DNA from: Glutamicibacter halophytocola
Lineage (GTDB): Bacteria > Actinomycetota > Actinomycetes > Actinomycetales > Micrococcaceae
DNA length: 64,000 nucleotides
Direction: 5' to 3'
Assembly (NCBI RefSeq): GCF_001302565.1
Contig: NZ_CP012750.1
Location: 1,302,001 to 1,366,000 of the forward strand
Shown here: in pieces, positions 53,796 to 62,474 of the stretch
How positions within the stretch are numbered: position 1 is the stretch's first letter
Layout of the letters: the number at the start of each line of letters is the position of its first letter
Translations under genes and position numbers: made by a program
The notes under the pieces: model-generated
Seen by the model: only the letters and a program-made list of their open reading frames with translations
What the model was told of the DNA's origin: nothing
Databases searched by the model: none

Positions 53796-55187
53796 AGCGA
53801 AGTAAACCGAACCCCATTGCCAGGCTCCTCTGTAGCCGGCCCCGCCACTGATCCGCAACTAGACCTGTGGCGTGAATTGCCTATTGCCCAGCAGCCAACC
53901 TGGCGCGAGCACAAGGACTATCAGTCCTCCATCAACGAATTGGGTTCGCGTCCTCCTCTGGTTTTTGCCGGCGAAGTAGATGTCCTGCGTGAACGCCTCG
54001 CCGAGGCCGCCCAGGGCCGCGCTTTCCTCCTGCAGGGAGGCGACTGCGCCGAGACCTTTGCCGATGCTACCGCTGACAAGATTTCCGCACGTGTGCGCAC
54101 CATCTTGCAGATGGCCGTTGTCCTGACCTATGGCTCATCGATGCCGGTCATCAAGATGGGCCGCATGGCTGGCCAGTTTGCCAAGCCGCGTTCCTCGAAT
54201 GACGAAACCCGAGATGGCGTAACCCTGCCGGCATTCCGCGGCGACATCGTCAACGGCTACGACTTCACCGAGGAATCACGTGCCCACGATCCGAAGCGCA
54301 TGGTGCAGGCCTACAACACCTCATCGGCCACGCTGAACCTGATCCGGGCCTTCACCCAGGGCGGCTTCGCCGACCTGCGCAGCGTGCACTCGTGGAACAG
54401 CGGATTCATGGCCAACCCGGCACACTCCGCCTACGAGCAGCTGGCTGGCGAAATCGACTCGGCCATCCGCTTCATGGATGCCTGCGGCGCGGACTTCGAG
54501 GCGCTCAAGCGCACCGAGTTCTTCGCTTCGCACGAAGCCTTGCTGCTGGACTACGAGCGTGCCTTGACCCGCACCGATTCGCGTACCGGCCTGCCGTACG
54601 ACACCAGCGGCCACTTCCTGTGGATCGGCGAACGCACCCGCCAGCTGGACCACGCACACATCGACTTCCTCTCGCGTGTGCGCAACCCGATTGGCGTGAA
54701 GCTTGGCCCGAACACCGAGCCAGATGACGCGCTGCGCCTGATTGAAAAGCTCGATCCGAACCGCGAACCAGGCCGACTGACCTTCATCACCCGCATGGGT
54801 GCGAAGAACATTCGCGAGAAGCTGCCAAACCTGGTCGAGAAGGTCACTGCCTCCGGCGCCCAGGTGCTGTGGGTTACCGATCCGATGCACGGCAACACGG
54901 TCACCAGCCAGAACGGCTACAAGACCCGCAACTTCGAGGATGTCATGGACGAAGTCCGCGGCTTCTTCGAGGTGCACGACTCGCTGGGCACCTTCCCGGG
55001 CGGCCTGCATGTCGAGATGACCGGCGACGACGTGGCCGAGTGCCTCGGTGGCGCTGACCCAATTCGTGAGGAAGATTTCGACTCGCTCTACGAGTCGGTC
55101 TGCGACCCGCGACTGAACCACCGCCAGTCCCTGGAAATGGCCTTCTTGGTCTCCTCGGCACTGCAAAGCCGCAGCCGCAATCGCTAA
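53793..55187 (+). CDS. aroG: Class II 3-deoxy-7-phosphoheptulonate (DAHP) synthase
   Basis: 464 aa. First step of the shikimate pathway: phosphoenolpyruvate plus erythrose 4-phosphate. Class II features: WRELPIAQQPTW near 22, GDCAETFADATADKISARVR near 84, MGRMAGQFAKPRS near 122 and WVTDPMHGNT near 359. Length matches M. tuberculosis AroG (Rv2178c, about 462). GTG start at 53793 gives VSEVNRTPLPG; the frame runs 17 codons upstream without support. Convergent with the kinase gene, as Rv2178c and pknL (Rv2176) also are neighbours. Confidence 0.95.
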   Translation: MSEVNRTPLPGSSVAGPATDPQLDLWRELPIAQQPTWREHKDYQSSINELGSRPPLVFAGEVDVLRERLAEAAQGRAFLLQGGDCAETFADATADKISARVRTILQMAVVLTYGSSMPVIKMGRMAGQFAKPRSSNDETRDGVTLPAFRGDIVNGYDFTEESRAHDPKRMVQAYNTSSATLNLIRAFTQGGFADLRSVHSWNSGFMANPAHSAYEQLAGEIDSAIRFMDACGADFEALKRTEFFASHEALLLDYERALTRTDSRTGLPYDTSGHFLWIGERTRQLDHAHIDFLSRVRNPIGVKLGPNTEPDDALRLIEKLDPNREPGRLTFITRMGAKNIREKLPNLVEKVTASGAQVLWVTDPMHGNTVTSQNGYKTRNFEDVMDEVRGFFEVHDSLGTFPGGLHVEMTGDDVAECLGGADPIREEDFDSLYESVCDPRLNHRQSLEMAFLVSSALQSRSRNR

Positions 55188-55195
55188 GGCATAAC

Positions 55196-55234
55196 CCAAA
55201 GGCTCAGTTCCCCATAAGGGAACTGAGCCTTTGG
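55196..55234. terminator. Bidirectional terminator between aroG and the kinase gene
   Basis: 17-bp perfect stem (55196-55212 with 55218-55234) with a 5-nt loop, sitting 8 bases from each convergent stop codon. Confidence 0.85.
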
Positions 55235-55242
55235 CGTAACCG

Positions 55243-57450
55243 CTAGAAAGCGTAGATGCTGATTTCGCTACCGCGTACAGCTTCCTGATTGAGCGGAGTT
55301 TGCATTCGCACGATCTGGTTGCGACCACCGAAAACGCTGTGGGTCTTCACCTGGAAACCAGATTCCTCCAGCCGTGCCGTAGCGTCATTGACGTCGAGTC
55401 CGACAACCGATGGAATCTGAATGTATTCTGGCCCGGAGGAGAAATTGACAGTGATGGAACTGCCGAATTCGGCGGTGCCTGTTGCTGGATCTTGGGAAGC
55501 TGCCAAGCCCTTTTCCACCTGTGCCGAATGGACTTCAGCACCAGCCTTTAATGACAATCCGGCCGCGCGAAGTTTTTCCGTGGCCTGTTCCTGGCTCAGG
55601 CCGATCACCGAGGGTACTTGAACTGGTGCCGGCCCCTTTGAAACAGTGAGCTTGATGGTGTTCTTCTTCGGCACCCGTTGCCCGGTGCCAGGACTTTCGC
55701 TGATTACCGAGCCGGAATCCACCGACGAAGAATACTCTTCGGTGGTGCTCAGGTTCTTGAAGCCGGCCTTGGCCAATGACTTTTTGGCGCTTTCCAATGC
55801 CAAGCCTTCAACGTCAGGAACGTCGAAGAGCTCCGGTCCTTGTGAGACTGTAAGCTCGATGCCCTGAAACTTCATGATGTTCTTCCCGGTGCCCGGGTGT
55901 GAATCGACCACCCGGCCAATCGCGATCTCGTCGTCGTAGGCCGTGCTGACCTTAACGGGGACGCCTTGGCTATCCATTTGGGCGATCGCCCGCTCTTGGA
56001 GCATGCCGTTCAGCGAAGGAATGCGCACGATCGTTCCGGGTCCGCGACCGAAGAACCACCCAGCGCCGGCAACGAGCGCCACAATCAGGATCCACATCAA
56101 GGTGATGACGATCTTCTGGGTCCCCGTGCGCGGCTTGCGCAGGCGGTGCGTTGGAATTTGGGCTTCTTTGCGCCAGCGCTTGTTTGCCTGCTTTTGCGCG
56201 CGCTTTGCATCGCGTGCGGAAGGCGCAGTATCGGCAGCTTCTGGCGCGCTATGGGGAAGCTCATCGCGCGCATAAGCGGTGGTGGCATTCAGGCCTGCGC
56301 CATCCGGAATGCTCTCGCCTTGGGGCAGTGCACGGGTTGCTTGGGCGTCTCGCAGGTCCAGGACCTCGGTCGCGGCGCCGGCAGCGATGATCGTGGTTGG
56401 CGATTCGTTCGCCTGGTCGTCGTCGACCTCGTATTCGCCGTCACCGGAAGTGGAGTTAAGCGCTAGCCATTGCTGTTCACGTTCAATCTCCCGGTCGCGT
56501 TGCATGTCGTCGAGCCGTTGCTGCAAGGTGGTCGGCATGTGGGTGAAGGTTTTGGGAATCAGATCTGCGACGGTTCCCAGCGTTTCGACACCAAAGTCCA
56601 GCTGTTCATCGGAGAGGGTCGCATGGATCTGGCGGACTTCCTCTAGCAAGAGCGAGGCATCTTGAGGACGCTTTTCAGGGTCTTTTTCGGTGCACCAGCG
56701 AACCAGCTCATCCAGATCTTCGGCAAGACCAGGAACCGTGTGCGAAGGCAACGGCATGGGGGAGTCCAGATGGTGTTTCATCATGGCGGCCGGATTAGTT
56801 TCCGAGTATGGCAGTTTGCCGGTGAGCATTTGATAGATCATGATGCCCAGCGCGTAGATATCGCTGCGAGAATCGGCTGCCGCCCCAGAAACGAGCTCCG
56901 GTGAAACATGGGACAGCGTTGCCAGCAATGTTGCTGATTGGGTATGGGCGCTGGCTGCTCGCGCCAGGCCGAAGTCGGTCAGCTTGATCTCTCCGGTGTC
57001 CGCGAGCAGGACATTTGCTGGTTTCATGTCCCGGTGAATGATGCCTTCGCTGTGAGCAGCGCTTAGTCCATTGCAAATTTGATCCAGAACGCTCAACATC
57101 TGGCGGGGCGTGAAATGACCCCGCTCAGCGATAACTTGATCGAGGTTCCGTCCACGGACATACTCCATGACGAGGTAAACGAGATTGTCGCTGACATTAT
57201 GGTCGCGAATAGAAACGACATTCGGATGCGTGATATTCGCGGCGATTACGGCTTCAGATTGAAAGCGCTCACGGACAGTGGGTTCGCTCGCGAAATTGTC
57301 GTTCAGTATTTTCACGACGACAGCGCGGTGAAGCCGCTTATCCATGCTGCGGTAGATGCGGGACATTCCGCCAAGAGCTAGCAGATGGTCGAGCCGATAT
57401 CTGCCGTCGAGAGTCTTGCCCAAATGCGGGTCTGTCAGGGCTGAGCTCAT
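55243..57450 (-). CDS. pknL: PASTA-domain Ser/Thr protein kinase, PknL-like
   Basis: 735 aa. Hanks kinase domain about 17-275: glycine loop LALGGMSRIY, where the first Gly of the usual loop is Ala; catalytic HRDMKPAN near 138-145; DFGLARA near 158; VSPELVSG in the activation segment. A cytoplasmic linker of about 165 residues is followed by one TM (about 445-466) and four extracellular PASTA repeats (from about 470 to the end), which bind peptidoglycan fragments. Its place beside aroG points to PknL, though M. tuberculosis PknL lacks PASTA repeats while the corynebacterial one has them. GarA earlier in the window is a plausible substrate. Confidence 0.9.
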   Translation of the reverse strand: MSSALTDPHLGKTLDGRYRLDHLLALGGMSRIYRSMDKRLHRAVVVKILNDNFASEPTVRERFQSEAVIAANITHPNVVSIRDHNVSDNLVYLVMEYVRGRNLDQVIAERGHFTPRQMLSVLDQICNGLSAAHSEGIIHRDMKPANVLLADTGEIKLTDFGLARAASAHTQSATLLATLSHVSPELVSGAAADSRSDIYALGIMIYQMLTGKLPYSETNPAAMMKHHLDSPMPLPSHTVPGLAEDLDELVRWCTEKDPEKRPQDASLLLEEVRQIHATLSDEQLDFGVETLGTVADLIPKTFTHMPTTLQQRLDDMQRDREIEREQQWLALNSTSGDGEYEVDDDQANESPTTIIAAGAATEVLDLRDAQATRALPQGESIPDGAGLNATTAYARDELPHSAPEAADTAPSARDAKRAQKQANKRWRKEAQIPTHRLRKPRTGTQKIVITLMWILIVALVAGAGWFFGRGPGTIVRIPSLNGMLQERAIAQMDSQGVPVKVSTAYDDEIAIGRVVDSHPGTGKNIMKFQGIELTVSQGPELFDVPDVEGLALESAKKSLAKAGFKNLSTTEEYSSSVDSGSVISESPGTGQRVPKKNTIKLTVSKGPAPVQVPSVIGLSQEQATEKLRAAGLSLKAGAEVHSAQVEKGLAASQDPATGTAEFGSSITVNFSSGPEYIQIPSVVGLDVNDATARLEESGFQVKTHSVFGGRNQIVRMQTPLNQEAVRGSEISIYAF

Positions 57451-57571
57451 TTCCCGTCTGCACCCGCCTGAATTGTGCGCGCGAAGCAGGCCAAAGTCAC
57501 TAACAGATCCTTTCGAACATGAATACTACTTTTAATCTACCTAGGGGAGCTGGAAAAATGCCGGTTAAACT

Positions 57572-57609
57572 CGAATTCCGCCAGGGGTGTTGACCTCTGG
57601 CGGAATTCG
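57572..57609 (-). terminator. whiB terminator
   Basis: Stem of about 17 bp including one G-T pair (57572-57588 with 57593-57609) and a 4-nt GTTG loop, 40 bases after the whiB stop on the minus strand and followed there by GTTTAAC. Separates whiB from pknL. Confidence 0.8.
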
Positions 57610-57649
57610 TTTGGCGTCTCGGGTTGCGAGATTTACCTCGAGCGCATAA

Positions 57650-57898
57650 TTATGAAGCGCGACGAGCACGTGCGGCGCGGCGCTTCAAAGCGCGGCGCTC
57701 ATCTTCGCTCATACCGCCCCATACGCCTGCATCCTGACCAGACTCAATAGCCCACTGCAAGCAAGTTTCGGTTACTTCACATCGACGGCAGACGCTCTTG
57801 GCCTCTTCGATCTGCAACAGGGCCGGACCGGTGTTCCCAACTGGGAAAAACAGTTCCGGATCCTTTTCCAGACACGCCGCGCGGCTACGCCAATCCAT
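57650..57898 (-). CDS. whiB1: WhiB-family iron-sulfur transcription factor (WhiB1/WblE-like)
   Basis: 82 aa. Four cluster-binding Cys: C9, C37, C40 and C46 (C-x2-C-x5-C spacing). GVWGG turn at 58-62, then the basic ERRALKRRAARARR DNA-binding tail. MDWRSRAACLEKDPELFFPV closely resembles the N-terminus of WhiB1. WhiB1 carries a NO-sensitive [4Fe-4S] cluster and acts with the primary sigma factor. Start ATG 57898 with AAGGAGC upstream. It stands alone with its own terminator. Confidence 0.94.
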   Translation of the reverse strand: MDWRSRAACLEKDPELFFPVGNTGPALLQIEEAKSVCRRCEVTETCLQWAIESGQDAGVWGGMSEDERRALKRRAARARRAS

Positions 57899-58253
57899 GC
57901 TTATTGATGCTCCTTGAAATCTGAGAGGGGGTCTGAAGGGCCAACGGCAGGCAACGGTGAGGCAACAACTAATTAGGAAAAATGAAATCCTGATTAGCCA
58001 ATGGTTACCGATTGGCTCTTCTGATCTTCGGTGAGGACCGATTGGGCTCCTCGTTTAACCGACCACATAAGGTTTTCATGTTACGAGGAAGTAAACAAGG
58101 GTCATGATAGCGAAATGTTGCTGAATGCCTGAGTGCTTTCTCACATGGCATTTGGGTGGCAAGTCCGCTAGTGCCAGTTGGTGTGGCGTCCACTACAGAA
58201 GAAGTAGTCGGGGCAGTTTGAGTTCCTGCCAGACGTCAACGAAGATTGTTGAC
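57899..58253. other. Intergenic region upstream of whiB
   Basis: About 355 bases between divergent genes. It contains AGCCAAT-N8-ATTGGCT (57996-58002 and 58011-58017), an inverted repeat about 100 bp before whiB. The whiB promoter should lie here. No credible gene; one open frame on the minus strand has no coding character. Confidence 0.5.
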
Positions 58254-58667
58254 GTGAGCCACCAACACAGTAATATGCCCCGACCGATCAGTGTAGTCAT
58301 CGTTGCAGCATTAGTAATGCTTGAAGCGCTGGCCGTATTGGGATATGCCATTAGCTATCTAGGCAACTTATCGACCGACGGTGCGGTGAACGTCGGCGGA
58401 CAAATCTTCATGTTGGCACTTTGCCTTTTACTGGCCATCTGGCAGGGGTCCGTTGCCGCTAACTTCTTCAAGGGTAAGGCATTCACGCGAGCCCCAATTA
58501 TCGTGTGGCAATTGTTCCAACTGATCTTGTCTGTCTCATTCCTTAGCTCCAATATTCCGATGGTCAAGATAGCTGCTCTTGCATCTATCGTGATTGCCGG
58601 TTCGAGCGTGGTCCTGCTTTTCGCTCCAAAGACCACGGCCTTTCTTGGCGATCGGCCATCAAATTAG
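58254..58667 (+). CDS. Hypothetical four-TM membrane protein, 137 aa
   Basis: Start assumed at GTG 58254 (VSHQHSNMPRPISVV); ATG 58275 is an alternative, and neither has a strong ribosome binding site. Four hydrophobic segments (about 11-32, 42-62, 73-92 and 99-120 from the GTG) fill the protein. ALCLLLAIWQGSVAANFFKG and ARAPIIVWQLFQ-like stretches resemble small actinobacterial membrane proteins of unknown function. It ends one base before the stop of the convergent EssC-like gene. Confidence 0.72.
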   Translation: MSHQHSNMPRPISVVIVAALVMLEALAVLGYAISYLGNLSTDGAVNVGGQIFMLALCLLLAIWQGSVAANFFKGKAFTRAPIIVWQLFQLILSVSFLSSNIPMVKIAALASIVIAGSSVVLLFAPKTTAFLGDRPSN

Positions 58668-61600
58668 TTATTTCCTACGAATGTCCCGGGGGATGTGAAT
58701 CATCCGTGGCTGTCCATCGCGAGAAATGATGGCGCGCCAGTACGGTCTGTTTTCAGCCGATGGCTCATGATGAAGTGCAGGCCATTGCATTGGTTGCATG
58801 TCCTGGGAATGCTCGGACTCAACGACTGCGAATTCCCGGTCATCTAATCCAAGCGCGGATAGTCCGAGCTCATACGCCAGCCTTGCCGAGGGCGGCGTGA
58901 AGAAAACGACGGGCACATTGATTGCTCCGAGTTTTTCGATGGCAGGCATGAGTCGTGGCTGTGCTGTGTTCTCCAAATAAACGCAAAGCATGGCCGGACT
59001 ATCTTGTTTCCCCGATTCGAAGTCATCGATTCTTGAAGCTAATTCTTCTATGCCATTGGCGTGGGAAGCATTCCAACGATCCGCTAGAAGAAGCGACAGC
59101 TTGAGCCTCTCGTCAGCGTCGGGACAGATCATGATCAAGCGAGCTTGTTGTGGCCGGGCTATCGGGCGACCGGTAAACGGGCAGTAGCCAAGTAGCTGGG
59201 ATGCTTCGTGTGGTGCCTGGCTATACGCACTGACCTCTGGACTGGCAACGTTCCAGTTGTCGTCCTCGCGGGGAACTGCTTGAGCTGGCGCAAGCTGAAA
59301 AACCTGAGGCGGGTTGTCCGCAGTTACGATTACTCCTCGGCCGGTAATGGGAGCGCAAGCCGGAATTTTGGGCCAGATCATTTTTAGTGATTCCGTGGAA
59401 TTGTATGGAAAGTACCATTGGGTCGTGAACAAGCCGGTGGATTTTAGACAATTCTGATCTCTATCGACGGCGCAAACTATGAACGGTGACCGCTGAGAAC
59501 CTAAGCGCAAAAGCGAACCCAACGCCTCATCGAATCGTTGAAAGTGCTGCGGGTGCAGCACCGATTGAAGTTGAGCCAACGAATGAACCATGATGATCAA
59601 GCCATCGTCCCTCGGAAGCGATTCTAGGTAATCCAGAGCATCCAAAAAAGCGTATGTGTCATTGCCAGTGATGACCTTCAGATTTGCATGCTGCTGTGCG
59701 TCAGTTACCGGCTCTGGTCCAAAACACAATATTTTGCGGCGCAATGAGACCAAGTAGTTCAATGACTTCCGAGCACCAGCTTCCGGCAAACCGCATATCA
59801 ATAAAGAATGCCCTTTTGCGGTGTTAACGACCAGTGGTTCTAACGTGCCACCCGATAGGTTGTCCCGAACGCCGCAAAAGATGGTGCCCGTGTCTTTCCC
59901 GGGCCAGCCTGTTGGAATTAGTGCCTCTTCGGAGGTCAAAGGAAGAGGGGATGCAAATCCCGAGACAGGTTGAGGCACCGATATCCAACGGGCCGTTAGC
60001 TGCTCCAGAAGTACCGTAAGCGGGTCTGTCCCGGATAGCTCATGTTCAGGTTCAAATGTGCAGAACGGGGCTACTGCCATATTGTTGCGGTTTCGCTCAA
60101 AAATTTCGCCTTTGAGATCGGGCTCAACAGCGAGATGAAATTGGACTTTTCCGGTTGGCCGCGAAGAACTTCGCATAATTGCCTGCCCCGGCTGATTTAG
60201 CAATGTTGCCGCAGTGGAGCCAATGAGTTCGACTGATTCGCTGGGATCATTGACTCGAAGCGCGATGACGGCATTGATATTCGCGCGTGTTTGGCCAGTA
60301 AGAGCACCAGCGGGGCGCTGTGTACTAAGGATCAAATGAATCCCTAACGCCCGACCTACGGCGGCTAACCGGTCAATTCGCTGACCAGCTGTAGGCAGGG
60401 ATTCGACAAATACCCGAAATTCATCAACCACGACTACAAGCCGTGGCAATGGTTGCGGAACTGGCGTGAGCATTTGATATTCGCCGAGATCGCTACATCC
60501 GCTATCAGCAAGGAGTTTTTCCCTACGACGTATTTCGAATTCAAGTTGTTCAAGGGTGCGCTGTGCGGAGGGCTCGTCTAAATCACTAGCGAAAAGTTGA
60601 ACGTGGGGGAGCGGCTCAAAAACTGATAATCCTGCGCCTCCTTTGAAATCGATAAGGACGAAAGCTATATGCTGCGGCGAGAAGCTATGTGCAAGATCCG
60701 CAACTATGCGGCGCAGGGCTTCCGATTTTCCTGACCCGGTCGTTCCGCAGATCAGCATGTGTGGCCCGTCCGAATCTAGGTCAAGTGCTACCTCGGTTCC
60801 TTCATCGGTGACTCCGATAGCAGCTCGCACGCTGTTTGCAGGTTCCGATAATGCTTGTTGCGCGGCAATAGGCGCTGATGGCAGCAAACGCAATAACTGC
60901 TGGACGGTTCGGTCGAATCGCATCAAGCTTAATCGGTGCAAATTCTTGAGTACGAAGCGCTGGTCAGGAAGGTGAGTTGATTGGGAGTTAATTTCGATCC
61001 AGTGTTCTGCGGCCTCCGGGAGCCTAGGGCCAAGGCCGATTATTAAGGTCTCGGGGAGGAGCCGAGTCGGCGCGGCTGTTAGATAAATGGACTTAAGCAA
61101 AGGAACTTCGCGTTGCCAGGGACTCTGCTCCGAGGGCATCGGTGGGCTGGAAGCGGTGACATTCTTCATCAGCAATAAGGAAGCCGGCAAACAACGGATG
61201 CTCGGATCGATATAGAGCGATAGTTTTCCCGTGGCGATCAGCGGTAAGAAACGTGCAAGAACACTGGCCAAGACTTCTCCAGTTTCCGGACCTTGAGCCC
61301 CGACCAAATGCCAAACTCCAGGAACTGGCGGAGAAAAGACAGGACCATGCCAGGGCGCATCTAGCTTCCGGCTCTTGAGCTTGAACCGTGATCTTTGCGT
61401 AGCATCGGACTGTGGAGACTCATGCAATTGTGGAGACCAGAGCCCGTCGCCCCAAACCAACGGAGGTACGGACGGCGAGTTAATGTTCAAGGCGGTCGCG
61501 TCTAGCCCTGCAATAATTGCTTGCCCCAACGGAGCGGCATACGTGGATCGATTCTGGATTACTGCATTCCGTTGGGCGCGCATGGCTCGTTTCCAACGTC

Positions 61601-62348
61601 TGAGCTCAGACACCAATTGGCTTGCCGGGGCCAAGCCCATGAGGGCAGAGATCCCACTAATGATCAGAAAGAACATCGTTCCCATCAGTATTGCCAATAG
61701 AACGCCGGTCAGGATCGGGACGAGGGCAGCCAGCGAGAGCATCACCAGCCGGCTCATTTCAGGCTTGGGAGGGACATGGACTTCCAAGTCCTCATCTCGA
61801 ATTGTTTTTTTGGATTCCGTGGCGACCGGGTCGCCAACCACGAAAAACGTATTTCCTAAACGAAACCGAGAACCTAGAACTAGGTCCATTGAGCTGCAGA
61901 GAATCCCATCCTCACGAGCTATCTGGTGGTTGGCTGCTGCCACCAGCCGTAGGCGACGCGTAGAAACATTTAAAGTCGCGTGGCATCGTGAAATAAGTGG
62001 GTCTTCGAGCCACAGTGGAGCCCCCCGGCCAATTGAATGCTCTCCTTGAGTGAGAGAAATCCAAGCTCCAGAATCTGGGCCGTGGGGGACATAGAGCTTT
62101 AAGGTAGCTGATTGATCGATGTATTCAGGTTGCACCTGAGGAATATCGCTCAGAATCAGTTTTTGGCCTGATGCTAAAGAGCCCAAGCTTTCCAGGCTGT
62201 CTTGTCCGAAATACCAATACTGGTTGGGAAAAGATGACAGGAGAATTGACGACAATTTGTCTCCAGTCAGTCTCCCGGCCGAGACCAATTCAAATTGCCG
62301 TGGATGCTGGAAAAGTTGCGATATCAAGAGAAATTCGTAGCGGGGCAT
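58668..62348 (-). CDS. FHA-FtsK/SpoIIIE (EssC-like) ATPase
   Basis: 1226 aa from ATG 62348 (AGGATTCTTC upstream). Order: N-terminal region, FHA domain about 99-175 (EHSIGRGAPLWLEDPLISRC, with HATLN), two TM segments about 203-243, then FtsK-type ATPase domain D1 with Walker A GTTGSGKS at about 532-539, DFKGGAGL, and Walker B VVVVDEF near 636. A second ATPase-like domain has a degenerate P-loop (ICGLPEAGARKS near 838). FHA-TM-TM-FtsK repeats are the layout of EssC/EccC, the motor of type VII secretion. No WXG100 or other ESX genes are in view. It is divergent from tadA by 126 bp. Confidence 0.87.
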   Translation of the reverse strand: MPRYEFLLISQLFQHPRQFELVSAGRLTGDKLSSILLSSFPNQYWYFGQDSLESLGSLASGQKLILSDIPQVQPEYIDQSATLKLYVPHGPDSGAWISLTQGEHSIGRGAPLWLEDPLISRCHATLNVSTRRLRLVAAANHQIAREDGILCSSMDLVLGSRFRLGNTFFVVGDPVATESKKTIRDEDLEVHVPPKPEMSRLVMLSLAALVPILTGVLLAILMGTMFFLIISGISALMGLAPASQLVSELRRWKRAMRAQRNAVIQNRSTYAAPLGQAIIAGLDATALNINSPSVPPLVWGDGLWSPQLHESPQSDATQRSRFKLKSRKLDAPWHGPVFSPPVPGVWHLVGAQGPETGEVLASVLARFLPLIATGKLSLYIDPSIRCLPASLLLMKNVTASSPPMPSEQSPWQREVPLLKSIYLTAAPTRLLPETLIIGLGPRLPEAAEHWIEINSQSTHLPDQRFVLKNLHRLSLMRFDRTVQQLLRLLPSAPIAAQQALSEPANSVRAAIGVTDEGTEVALDLDSDGPHMLICGTTGSGKSEALRRIVADLAHSFSPQHIAFVLIDFKGGAGLSVFEPLPHVQLFASDLDEPSAQRTLEQLEFEIRRREKLLADSGCSDLGEYQMLTPVPQPLPRLVVVVDEFRVFVESLPTAGQRIDRLAAVGRALGIHLILSTQRPAGALTGQTRANINAVIALRVNDPSESVELIGSTAATLLNQPGQAIMRSSSRPTGKVQFHLAVEPDLKGEIFERNRNNMAVAPFCTFEPEHELSGTDPLTVLLEQLTARWISVPQPVSGFASPLPLTSEEALIPTGWPGKDTGTIFCGVRDNLSGGTLEPLVVNTAKGHSLLICGLPEAGARKSLNYLVSLRRKILCFGPEPVTDAQQHANLKVITGNDTYAFLDALDYLESLPRDDGLIIMVHSLAQLQSVLHPQHFQRFDEALGSLLRLGSQRSPFIVCAVDRDQNCLKSTGLFTTQWYFPYNSTESLKMIWPKIPACAPITGRGVIVTADNPPQVFQLAPAQAVPREDDNWNVASPEVSAYSQAPHEASQLLGYCPFTGRPIARPQQARLIMICPDADERLKLSLLLADRWNASHANGIEELASRIDDFESGKQDSPAMLCVYLENTAQPRLMPAIEKLGAINVPVVFFTPPSARLAYELGLSALGLDDREFAVVESEHSQDMQPMQWPALHHEPSAENRPYWRAIISRDGQPRMIHIPRDIRRK

Positions 62349-62474
62349 GAAGAATCCTGATCGTATGTGACAAGCCTTGTATGACCAATAAAAGCGTGAT
62401 GGTCCACCTGCTCGCATAACTAAAAAACGGCCTGTGGAGAAAGAATTTTCGGTTATCCACAAAAGGAAAACCTC

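Noticed and set aside
58005..58193. 62-codon minus-strand frame upstream of whiB
   Set aside because: No ribosome binding site or recognisable product; lies in the whiB control region.
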